A stretch of 64,000 nt of DNA from Dirofilaria immitis (lineage: Eukaryota; Nematoda; Chromadorea; Rhabditida; Onchocercidae). Below, one piece after another: positions 14,122-25,665 of the stretch (the first letter of the stretch is position 1; every line of letters begins with the position of its first letter). The position numbers and the translations under genes were made by a program. The notes beneath the pieces were generated by a model that was not told where the DNA came from, did not search any database, and worked only from the letters and a program-made list of their open reading frames with translations. The stretch covers positions 5,892,501 through 5,956,500 of the forward strand of contig JAKNDB010000087.1 in assembly GCA_024305405.1 (NCBI GenBank). Direction: 5' to 3'.

Positions 14122-15286
14122 CTTACAAGTAATGTTGTCGAGAAACTGAATGTTTCAACTTGTTGTGACTAATAAAAATGTCCTTTACAAAGCTTCAATA
14201 ATTTTATTTAATTGAAACAACTGTGATCTTATCTTGAGTTAACAATGAAAAATATGAAATTGTTTCAATTAAAATATTCTAAAATGGTCATGAAGAAAGA
14301 AATCTAAAACATAGTATATATACATCTGACAAAAACGCTTATGCAAAAAAATAACAATTTTTATTCGAAAATTGATAATTTCTTTGATCTGATGCGAATC
14401 AATTTAATACTGCTTCATTAAAAATTACAAATAAATTTGGTAAAGCAAAAATGTTTAGCAATGTTCTGCAGGACGACAAGTTTCCAGAAATTACGTGCAA
14501 AATATTTTATTAAATATGAATTCCGACGCCATTAACTTAATATTGAATTTGATAAACTCATGGAAATTTTTCGGAATTATTCAGAATATGATCATAATAA
14601 AGTATAACTTCTGTCAATCAATTTATCACATCGTATGGAAAAATAGAGCAAATCGTAACTAATCATGCGTCTTTAACTTTATCAACTATACGGTGTAAAG
14701 AAATAAAAATAGATAAGCGCTTGATAAATATTAGCAAAAGTATGCGCCATAGAAATTTTGGAAAATAAGGAAAAAAAGTAGTTCCAGAAATTTCTCGATT
14801 AAGGATGCCAAAAAGCTTTATGAAATAATGTGCAGGCACTGATCGCAAGACCTAAGATTCATCATATAAAATAAAATTTAATGAGTCCATTACACGGAAA
14901 AATCTAACCGGTTTTGAAAAAAATTAATAAGCTCAAAAAGTTCCTAATTAAATGCTTAGTATTAGATAGAAGAGAATTATTTCGGAAAAATTACATAGTT
15001 AATAGTAATTTGGGTCCGATTAAGATACTAAATAGTGGAAGAGATATTAAAGACCTGGAACAAATTATGATATAACAAGGTATATAAATAAAAAAATCAA
15101 AAAAGCAAGATAGCAATGAAAACAAATCTTTTCTGTGTTCTAAAATCCAAAAGCATACTCATTTCACTTAAATTTCAGTAAATTTTAATTGTTCTCATTT
15201 TATTCTTAGTATAAATTGAAAAAGTTTTTTTTTTTTTTATATGTAAAAGAAGATCAGACCAACAGCCCATCAAAGAGATGCAGTTT
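14122..15286. other. Convergent intergenic spacer
   Basis: About 1.2 kb between the 3' end of trehalase copy 2 (plus) and the 3' end of the cortactin gene (minus). It has an AATAAA-type element near 14170 and a T-run near 15228. No coding exon is supported. Both 3' UTRs must lie here. Confidence 0.6.
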
Positions 15287-18200
15287 TTATTGTAATTCTA
15301 CATAATTTGCGGGAAACAAGCCATACTGACCGTTACAAAGTCCACGCCACCAGCCAGCATCAACCTAAATGGTGCTGTGCTATTCGTACATTACAACACC
15401 AACGAAACCTCTAATAAACAAACGCGGCTCGAAGAAAAATAAGTCAAGAAACTAAACGAAATCAAAGGTGAATTTGTTGCTAAGCATTAAGCTAATGTTC
15501 GCTACTGGAAAAATTCTTCTTGAGAAGTTTCTGTCGACAACAAGAATAAAAAAATCCTCCTTTCCAAGAAAAACTTTCATCACATTTGCATAAAACAAAC
15601 TAACCTGATCAATATTAGTGATGATATCATCAGGATCAAAGCTAATTTCATCGTCATCCTGTTTCTGATAATCATAAATGGCAACAGCTGTAAGACCTGT
15701 AGAACTAAGTGGATGCGTTGGTGATGAAAGTGGATCACTTACTGTCGCTATTTTCGATTCTTCTCTCTGTAAAAAAGACCTTTCACAATGTTATGTTTGG
15801 AACGATGAAACAATAATGCATGGAGCGACATATTGTAATAATAACCATTTTATATGAAAAGAAAAGCAGAACAAAACAGAGAAAAAACTAGTGAAATAAA
15901 TAACAGCATGAAAAATAAAATTGAGAAAATGAAACAGAAAAAAGAAAGAAAAAATGATGAATTTTTGATGTGACAGCTGATAATTGCATAACCGTCTAAA
16001 TAACAATCAAGAAAGAAATGAAACCAACAAATATAAGGACATAAGAATACTTAAAAAACTGAATCAATAAAAAATGCTAACAGTACTTTTTAATAAAATG
16101 AAATCGAAATAACTTTAATCTAAAGAATTTAATTAAATTCAGCTGGAAACTTATTCCAAAATTGAATTGTACAGATTAAAAATTTAATTTAAAAATGGTT
16201 GATGTGTACCAACAAAATTATAGTTTAAAAAATAATAACATTTCTAACAGATTATTCGCATTTCCTAATCCAATGAAAAGACTTTAAATGAAAATAACTG
16301 TACCTCTACAATTGTCTCTTCGTGTCTTTTATCCATGATAGTAATTTCCAATAATGGTGATGGCGTCACAAGTGCTGGAGGTGGTACTACTTCATCTCCC
16401 GGTACCATATCGTACCTGTTCCCATTTAACGTTCCTTCTTTAGTTACTATCTCCTTTATCTGAATAATTAAAAAGATATTTCTAGAACAAATAAATTGTG
16501 ATTTACGATACTTGTTGATACTAATGGGGAACTTAAATTTACAAATCATTACACAAAGAAAAATCTTTTTATTACCTCTGAATGAACAGACAAGAACGCA
16601 GAATTATTCCGTGATTTATTTTCGCAATTTTGAACATTTTCAGTCTTTTCATTACTGTATGTAGCATGATGTTCTATTCGATTACATAGTTTAGTAGATG
16701 AAGGATTGAAAACTGGCAATTTAACAGGATGAGATGCGGATTTTTCCAATACAGCATTTTCTGTCATAGACAATATATGTGACTCAAAAGAAATCCCACG
16801 TTTGGAAGAAGATTGTGCCACTCCAGGCATTATGGCAACGGCACCTGCTGGAGCATGGGAATTCCGTTTACAAACACCTAAAATAAGATTGAAATTAAAT
16901 GAAATTTCAGAGAACTGCAAGTTCCAAAAAGAAAGCGAAGAAAAAAATAAAATAAAGTACCTCCGGTATGATGCAGTTGCTCATGCTGCAATATTTCATC
17001 TTGAATTGTTTTCGGATCTATCTGTAGTTTGGTCATAATTTTTAGAAATTAAAAAGACATGAAAATGTACTGAAGAAATAATATGTGTTTTTCTCAGCAG
17101 TATTCAAACAAAACTTTTAACTTTATCGTGCTAAGTCCTCATTTAGCATCCACTATTTTCTGGATCGGAAATAAATATTCAAATTTTTTACACTCAGTAT
17201 CCATCTTGTTTTATAATACGCATAATTTTATGAATTGAAATTCAGCATTTTTAATGATTCTTGACCTGTTGCTCTAACTCTTCGCGTCGCTTCCATTCCT
17301 CAGCTATTTTTTCTGCCTTTCTTTCTCCTCCTTTTGCTGTTGTTTGCACAGTTCTTCATCTTCTCGTTTTCTACGTTCACGCTCTTGCTGAACTTTCTCA
17401 TTATTCTAAAAAAAACTCACAACACTCCATGTCTCCAAGAATCGAGAACAATATATAAATTCCTAAGAAAATATTAATTGCATCAGTTAATTGAATATGC
17501 TTAAATTTCAATTTACTCCACTGAAGATAAAGATATGCAAAAACGTACCTCAGCAAATGAAAACTGCTCAAATTTAGCACGTAAACTTAAGGCTCTTCCT
17601 TTTGGTGCAACATTCGAGGTATTACATAGTGGTGTTTGTTCTTCTGAAAAATTAGTTTAATGCGCCTTTGTCATGATTAATATTTAGCAAGTTTACCGTT
17701 AAAAATCCTAAACCAATTTTTAAATTGACAGCTCAAATTCTTATGCTAATCCCAATGAACTGAATTTATTTGTATTCATACAGTAATCAGAAGAATGTTT
17801 ACTATAATAGAAATTATTTTTTTGCCAAATTTATGCTAAAATATCAAATATATAAGGGAAAAATGTTATACACAATGACTAAATTCTTTTACAATTTCAT
17901 GTATATAAATTTTCACAAATCCTGCTTTGCCATAATCCTCTGACTTTCGTGTTGAAGAGGCTCTTCATACTGTTGATGGTTTATATCTTATTTATCTGAT
18001 CTGTCTTCTTGCAGTCCAAAACGACCATTAAAAATTTTTTTATAATCTAGAAGTTAGAAACATTTTAAACAAAACAGAGTCACAGAAGCCTCTACTGAAT
18101 GAAGCTTAATGGAAAATTCAAAATTAACTCCTTACGCAACCTGTTTGACTCGCATGTTGATGCAATTTTTCATGCTCATCCCATTCAAAAGCGCTTTTGT

Positions 18201-21200
18201 CCGTTCTCTCTTCCAGGATACCAAATTTTCCACCAAATCCTCTTTTATAATCTAAAATTAAAAAAGTGTCAACAGCCTGAAGTACTTTAAAACAATGAAA
18301 AAAGTTTTGAAGTCGTGCTTACCTATTTGACTTTGATGTGTTGCTAGCTTCTCGTGTTCATCCCAGCCAAGTGCACTTTTATCTTTACGATCTTCTTGGA
18401 CACCGAATTTACCACCAAATCCTCTCTTGTAATCTGAATTTATTAATGGTCTGTAAAACAAATGTTCTAGAATAAACAAAAAAAGTTAAAAAAATTTTTA
18501 AAACTCTCAACTGATACCTATCTGACTTTCATGCTGCTGTAACTTTTCATGTTCTTCCCAGCCATGCGCACTTTTATCTTTGCGGTCTTCTTGAATGCCG
18601 AATTTTCCGCCGAAACCTTTTTTGTAATCTAAAATTATTGTCTTAAAATTTTTTGTAGCTCAGAGCTGGATTTTTTTCCTCAATACGCATAAACAACTCG
18701 CGATTCAGGAGTTCACCAACAAATTCAAATCCATACCTGTTTGGCTCTCATGATGTGGAAGTTTTTCCTGCTCGTCCCAACCGAGTGCACTTTTGTCTTT
18801 TATCGATCTCAATTCCATATTTCCCACCAAAACCTTTCGCATAGTCTGAAAATCAGATCCAAATACCAACTGACAGATAACTGATAATAGTAGACTTAAT
18901 ACATACAACATAACATAAGAAAAAAGGACAAATTTTCTATGGCCCATTATGAACAGGAAAATTGTAAAAATATATAAATTGACAAAATAAAAAGGTGGAA
19001 ATTTTTGAGATTTTTAAAAATATAAACCATATTAACTTTTCATCTTAATTCAGTTTGATACACACAGTATCTAAGGATGTTGATAACAAAAGTATATAAA
19101 GCAGGTTGCTTAAAACAATGAACAGAATAAAACGCAGGAAACAATCCAGGAAATCATCTGTAAATTGTTATGAATCATTCCATAAAGTTGCGAATAAAAG
19201 AAAGAAAAATCCTGAAAGGGATGATTTATTAGCTCCCTTTAATCTCATCAGTAAGACAAAATAAGAGTTAAATAAATATTTATTGCTTTTCTTTCTTTCT
19301 TTTATTTAATATTTGATTTATCTTCCTTAATCCATTACCTGAATAAAATAAAATTCTTTACTAAATGCGACGGTTGTTCTTCATATTTTGAAAACTGTTC
19401 CTTTCTATCAAAATTTCTTTCATGCAGAATTTTTGAGATAAAAGAATTTATCTGCAAGCTAAAATCACAAAAGGATTGTTTGCGATATGCTATGACTTTG
19501 ATGCTACAACTCTGAACAACATTTCTTCTCGTCTTTACTAAATAATTTAGACGAAATTTTGAGATCTCGCTTTCAAATCTTGATTCAGGCTTATGAGTCA
19601 GTGAGGCATTTTCTTCACTGACAACAACAAGAAAACACAAACAAACAAACAGAGAACAAAGAATTCAATAAGAAAGGAATAAAAGAGAGGAGAAAAGCAC
19701 CCACAACCAATAGTCTAAGTGCTACTTCCTGCATGATCCACCAAATATTAAGCTTTCACTTCTTATCACTAAATTCAATTAGATATTAACTTGTTAAAAA
19801 AATTTATCTTTACTCATAATTTTATTTCTATTTATTTGAGAATACACCCTATATTACGTCACAAATTAAAAAGCAGTTTTACGATTCTCTGATATCCCTA
19901 GTACGCAGTCAAATATTATTTTATGACCTATTGTACAAGAGAAAACAGGAAAGTAACTCCATTATTCCAAATTTCAGGACTTTTTGCTAAATTGAAAACA
20001 ATCCTTAAAATCTTCGTTACCTATTTGACTTCCATGTTTAGAAAGAACCATCTTTTCATCCCAACCAAGAGCACTTTTATCTTTTCGATCTAATTCAACA
20101 CCATATCTTCCACCAAAACCTTTAGCGTAATCTTTTTGCGATGCATGTTTGTCGACTTTTCCAGCATATTCCCATGTTTTGGCACACTAAAAGTGTAGCT
20201 TCAATTTTCTAATATACAAATAAAATTCACTTGAATAATTCTCTCTTATAATCATCGCTAATAAAGTAAGTAAATTCGAACAATGCAAAGAAATTAAATC
20301 TGGAACTGAAAATATGAGTATATAGTAATGAAAAACCTTATCCATACGATCCTTCTGCACACCAAATTTTCCACCATATCCTTCACTTGCTTTTGGCATC
20401 TCTGCTAATTTTTGGCCTGCAATAGAAATGCTGATATACAAATATACCTTCTGTCTTGTTGAAAGATTATCGCAATAAGCTAGTTTTCGATTAGTATATA
20501 TTACAAGAATGTAAAGTAAATTGTTGCAGCATAGCAAGAATGCTCTCCTCATCAACAATCAAACAATGAAGGATTAAAATAAAATGATGGAATGACTTAG
20601 GAAAGAAGGATTAACTAAGAATGCAAGTTAAATCCATTTTCAGAAGGGAAAATGTACCCTTATCAAGTTATCATTTTCAATCACTTCTTTGCGCAACAAA
20701 TCTAATGAAACTGATTCCTGATGGCCAGACCCTTCAACGCTTTTTGCACCCCAACGACTTTCTTTTTCACTCACATCATTCTGGAAATCGCATCATCAGA
20801 TTTCACATTGAAGCAATAATTTCAAAATTATTGTATTCTCGATAATGTCTATAAAAAGAGACCGAATATCATTTGCATTTGCTCTGACTTCTTTTCATTT
20901 GATTACTCTAATCAGAAATTCTTATCTTGACTTACGACCGATAACGTAGCTGAATGAAACGAATATTCTTCCATCTCTTCATAATTCAAAAAAAAAAAAA
21001 ACTGAAATTTCATTTTCTCGAGCTGAAAATCGTTAGAAAATCGGGACTTAGAGTCAGCGTTATATGATTGAAATTTGAGTGAAATGCTGAACACAATCGC
21101 ACATTTCAGAAATATAAAAGACCTGAAGGCATGCGATAATGTAATATCAAGCCAGTAACAACTTGGAAAACCTACTACAAAGTCCGGGTTCGTATCCCAA

Positions 21201-21268
21201 TCATCTTCTTCCGGCTGTTTTAATTTCTCTTTCTGCGTTAGCTTTGTGGCAACTTGTACACGCCACAT
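15287..21268 (-). CDS. CTTN: Cortactin/HS1-like actin regulator with SH3 domain
   Basis: Binds Arp2/3 and F-actin and recruits partners through SH3, stabilising branched actin. Exons in transcript order: 21268-21176, 20780-20658, 20416-20337, 20186-20021, 18845-18737, 18628-18518, 18433-18323, 18251-18141, 17643-17549, 17405-17266, 17021-16961, 16877-16576, 16459-16304, 15766-15605, 15364-15287. The N-terminus has the Arp2/3-binding acidic motif [12 protein letters not shown] (DDW at residues 22-24). Six cortactin repeats follow (e.g. [20 protein letters not shown]), four of them on single exons of about 111 bp in phase 1. Then come a Lys/Glu-rich helix, a Ser/Pro linker and the SH3 domain ([20 protein letters not shown] ... 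[19 protein letters not shown]). The 17266-17405 exon (140 bp) and the 20337-20416 exon (80 bp) are each one base short, and 18737-18845 (109 bp) is two short. Other breaks of the same kind in the window suggest assembly deletions. Length, about 630 residues, is slightly above mammalian cortactin. Confidence 0.93.
17936..18046 (-). pseudogene. Decayed seventh cortactin repeat exon
   Basis: A 111-bp block in the intron between the last live repeat exon (18141-18251) and the next exon (17549-17643). It keeps the acceptor CTTCTAG and a recognisable repeat start (DYKK, then [12 protein letters not shown]) and end (HESQ). It has an in-frame TAA right after SDK, and its donor is lost (AG followed by GATTA, no GT). 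Skipping it leaves the flanking exons in phase 1, so the live gene splices over it. Confidence 0.75.
18141..20186 (-). repeat. Tandem 37-residue cortactin repeat exons
   Basis: Repeat-encoding exons at 18141-18251, 18323-18433, 18518-18628, 18737-18845 and 20021-20186. Three are exactly 111 bp, starting after a phase-1 acceptor (..AT TAT AAA) and ending ..CAA AYA G before the donor. Conserved core: GFGGKFG, a charged DRxDKSA, GW(D/E)E and H.SQ. The 20021-20186 exon carries the end of repeat 1 plus all of repeat 2, and repeat 1 begins in 20337-20416. Identical phase and length show growth by whole-exon duplication. Confidence 0.9.
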
Positions 21269-24200
21269 TGAAAGAACAGAATCTGTACTCCTATGAAATC
21301 TATCTGAAATGATAAAGCAGCTATGGAAAACAGCAAACATGAAAAGAATCGCTATAGCCATTTCAAAAGTACTCCTTCAACTCTTCAGTACAGACAATTC
21401 GAAACAAAGAAATATGCTACAATATAATAATGAGCCCGTAAAGACCACATATGATAAATCGGCAAGCTGAACTGCAAACGAATACCTATTCGACGTAGAT
21501 GCCCGATCCTTTCCGTCTTTGATATGTCTTGATGATTCGATGGAGCGAATTGCCACAAAATGTCTCAACGAAATCTTAAATCACCTGAACAGTTAGATAT
21601 TTCACTTCGACAGTCGATAACAAATGAGTGCAACAGAAGGATGAATAAATATTTAAGAACTTAAAGATATAAGAATCTGATTGTTCAGCATATCTCTTAA
21701 TAATGCAGAGCTACACATGCAAATAATATTAAGAAATGAAAAACCATTATAAAAATAATTTTGCAGAGCTTAATAATTTTTCGACGAAATATTCACCAGG
21801 CTAAAAGCATTTCTTTATGAGTAAGCAGCTTTTATCGCAGAGATTCTGTAATTTTTAGTATGATTAATTAAGTGGAAATTATTTCAATTACGAGCATTCA
21901 TGTATTGAGAGGATTCTTTGGCTTATTTATTTCAAGAAATTAAACATTTTCTGAAAATCAGATTTAATTTAAAAACTTTCAAAAAATATACAAATGAATA
22001 TTTTCATAAAAATATAGAAAATGATCTCAAAACAGTAAACCATGTAGGCTTGTATAAACTGATGTTTTTTCTTCAAAAAATTTTTAGATAATTTTTTCTG
22101 AAATTTTAATGAGAATTTATAAGGTTTAGTTGAAAGAGAAGACAGTTCCTAGCATATTGGATATTGTACTAAGCATCACCTATAATTTTGTATTCAGAAT
22201 TGAAAAGAATGAATAAAACTTGTTTAGTACTAATAAATATTGACGTTTGACAAAGATCTTTCTTTAAGAGAAATTAAGTATAATCTATTGATTGATTTAG
22301 CAACATCCATAGCTATTTCATCTATCACCATTTTTTAGACAGAGCAAAAATAATGAATTTTTTAACTTAAACAAATTGATTCATCTACCTGCTCTGAAAT
22401 GTTTTTGACTTGAAACATTTCATGACATATTTCATAGTGTTGCACAGATGTACAAAACATTGAAAGACCTATTTTGAAGCATGCCTCTCAAAATTTTGCA
22501 AAAACTGTTTCAATATTATAATACAATTGTAATACGACATTTCGCTACTATAGGGCTCTTGCAATGATTCCGGAACTTCGCAATTTCGTTTGCCATGGAA
22601 ATGCCAACATCGATTCTTTTAAAAACGGTTATATCAGTAAATTTGTTGAAACTTTATCAATAAACTTTGACATTTGTTATATATATCATTACTATAAAAA
22701 CAGGAAATGATCTGATCAAATATGCTGTATATACCTGCTTGCTATACTATACTAAACAAAAATAATTCTGAAAAAAGCCTCTATACCTTCTTACTTTCTA
22801 ATAAAACTATTACTTCATTTCGGTGATGAAAAACTTCCTCATTCTAAGTTAAACATTTATAAACATGGAAATCAAATCTTTTAATTGGGTTGTTTGTAAT
22901 CCAATTCATGCAATAAGACTCGTCTGCAAGATTTCAGAGTTAGCCTTTCCTGAAGCTAGCTTTTTAGATTTAAACTGATTTCAGAAGTTGTAGGAGATCT
23001 ATAAATATCTGTTATTCTTTGCAAAGCTCATTTCTGAACTCTTGGTGATAGTTCCTTCATCAAAAATATGGGTGTTACATGTATCATGGAGTATAACTGA
23101 TTCATTTTTGTCAAATTTTTATTGTTTAATCAACTTTCATCAACTTTTCTCAACATATGTCTTTGTTCTTCAATGGAGCTTAACTAAGTGGTAATATAGC
23201 TATGCATGTTAATTTATTTTGAAAATGAAGACTCTCAAACAAATTCTCTATGCCTAAAAACCATTTTTCAAAACATTAGATTCAAATTTATTTGTTTACA
23301 TGTATGAGGGAAACTTTGCTTTTATTGCCAAAAGGAAAATACAAAAATGTCGAGTTTCGGCGCAATAATTTCTAATTTTTTTTCAATTACATCACTTATT
23401 GAGAGAATGTTGCAAATAAAAAAACATTTTGCTTCAATAGCTATTACGCCGAACTATGGAAAAGTTTTAAATTTACTAATAAACAAGCGCATACAAAAAA
23501 TAATATTTTATATGCTACCAAAGAGAATGAATTTATTCCGTTCTACTTATTACTGATCATAAATAATGGAATTAATTGAAAAGGTAATTTTGGGATCAAC
23601 AATAAATTGATTAATTTTATCTATAAACCATCGTGAATACTTTAAATAAAAGTCATGGCCACCAAGCACCAAGAAAATGCTTCCCACTTCTAAGAGGAAT
23701 TCGTTGAATAAATAAATTAGTTTATATTTGTATCCAAAATGACAACAATTTTCCTATGCTATTTTTTCTATTTATACATACGCTACTTAATAACTTTAAA
23801 TTATTTCAATCTCTCATTAACTGAAATGTATAAAATACAGTTGGAGTTAGGAACTATTAATATGAAGTAACTGGGATTGCCACAAAATATATCCATACCA
23901 CCGATCATAGCCAAAACTGAAATCTTCAAGCTAGGCGATAGATAGTCTGATGGAAAACGTTATTCTAGCAATTCATAAACTCTGAAAATTCTGAGGAATT
24001 TTATGAAGCATTTAAAATAATGAAAATATCTATCGTGATCTTGGAAAATTTTGTATTATTTTTGTGAACAAATGTAAATCCTGGCGATTTTTGAAAAGAC
24101 TGATTTATTCTTTTGTTCTAAAAGGAAATCTTGCGATTTTGTAATAAATATATTTGCTTAACCATCATGAAATAATTGAATTATCAAGTATAATTCCTAT

Positions 24201-25235
24201 AGTCTTGATTTTTGGAGTATTCGCTTAATGCCGAATGTTGACTTTACGTTCGATGTTTTACATTCTGATAACAAATCTAATTTACTTAATGTTGAATAAC
24301 ATGACAGAATCAGCTCACTACTTTTCGACATATTTCTTTGGATAATGATTTAAATATGTTTTCATTATCTCTAGCATCACTGTTCTGTATTATGCATACC
24401 TCAAGCTTAGGAACCATTGTTTTCTCCAACTTGAAATTTGATTGATTTTTTTAGATAATCTAAATAATAAAAAGTGAGAGTAAAAGATTAATGTTCCTGT
24501 CTCCTTTGAAATGGAAAACAATAACTATTTCAATTTTTCGATGGTTTCAGAACTTTTCGTTTTTATTAATATTTGGCAAAGAAATAAAGGAAAATTTCCA
24601 AAGTGAAAAAAGATCGCTTGAAACAATATTAATTGAATATTAATAATTTTTAGATGATCATCACTTCTAGAAACTGGTCATTAATGAAATTTTTAAATGT
24701 CGCATGTCTTTAAATATTAATGAAATAAGATTTTGGGACAGTATAGAATTCACTTAACATTAATTTTCGCCTTGGATTATTTCCTTGAAAATGATAGCAT
24801 TCGCGAAAAAAAGCTATCATACTCTGTATTGTCGCATTCCTTTACAAAAGCGAATCTGGACACTTCTCTTTATCATAAAAGTGACATTTGATAGATTTTG
24901 GAAATTTCATTGTTGAATAGTCTAAATGAAATCACAGGTATGTACGCTGGAATATTAAAATTCATATCGAGAAATATGTTGACTTCACATTTCCATTGTT
25001 ATAACTTGATACTAAAATATATTTAATGGTTATCTACGCGTCTCGATTTTTCATTTATTTAAGAGCGTTTGGAAAAATTAAGAATACATTTTATAATTTG
25101 ATAAATTTTTATCAAAAAAATATCGCTATATGAATATTTTTTTAAAAAGAGCATATGATATGAATAATGTTTTTCTGTTTATTTCTTTCGATTTATTGTA
25201 AGGGAGATATGATAATGTTATGAATTCTATTTGCA
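21269..25235. other. Gene-poor stretch upstream of cortactin
   Basis: Holds the promoter side of the cortactin gene. No convincing exon. A stretch at 22525-22690 is somewhat less AT-rich and is open on both strands for 40-50 codons, but it has no clear splice or family support. An ORF at 23347-23556 looks accidental. Confidence 0.5.
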
Positions 25236-25665
25236 TTTAATGAAAGTGAAATTTCAGTTCTTTTTGAATTATGAAGAGATGGAAGAATGTTCGTTTCATT
25301 CAGCTACGTTATCGGCCGTAAGTCAAGATAAGAATTGCTGATTAGAGTAATCAAATAAAAGAAGTCAGAGCAAATGCAAATGATATTCGATCTCTTTTTA
25401 TAGACATTATCGAGAAAATCTTCATGAAGTACAAGTACATATAACAATTAAGATTTAGCGGACTAAAACTTCCATTATATTGAGATATGTAGCTTGTAGA
25501 ATATAAAATAATTTTGAAATTATTGTTTCAATATGAAATCTGATAATGGCGATTTCCAGAATGATGTGAGTGAAAAAAAGTGGTTGGGGTGCAAAAAAAC
25601 GTGAATCGGTTTCATTAGACGTGTTGTGTAAAGAAATATTGAAAATGAAATAATTGGCCAGATCA
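25236..25665 (+). pseudogene. Inverted, broken copy of cortactin intron 1 and exon 2
   Basis: The plus strand here matches the minus strand of about 20660-21000: the block around GAATTATGAAGAGATGGAAG, the following intron sequence, the acceptor GATTTCCAG and the start of exon 2 (AATGATGTGAGTGAAAAA). Identity is high (about 90% by eye over the intron). The copy has an extra stretch of about 90 bp at about 25420-25510, has lost about 20 bp from the exon around the GSGHQ codons, and soon meets stops. It is a partial inverted duplication that kept intron sequence, so it came through DNA and not by retroposition. Confidence 0.85.

Noticed and set aside
20912..21361. 149-codon minus-strand ORF starting MAIAILFMFAVFHSC
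   Set aside because: Its middle is the real first cortactin exon (from ATG at 21268). The rest is 5' untranslated and intron sequence read through; the donor GTAGGT after DFV and the matching next exon show the true structure.
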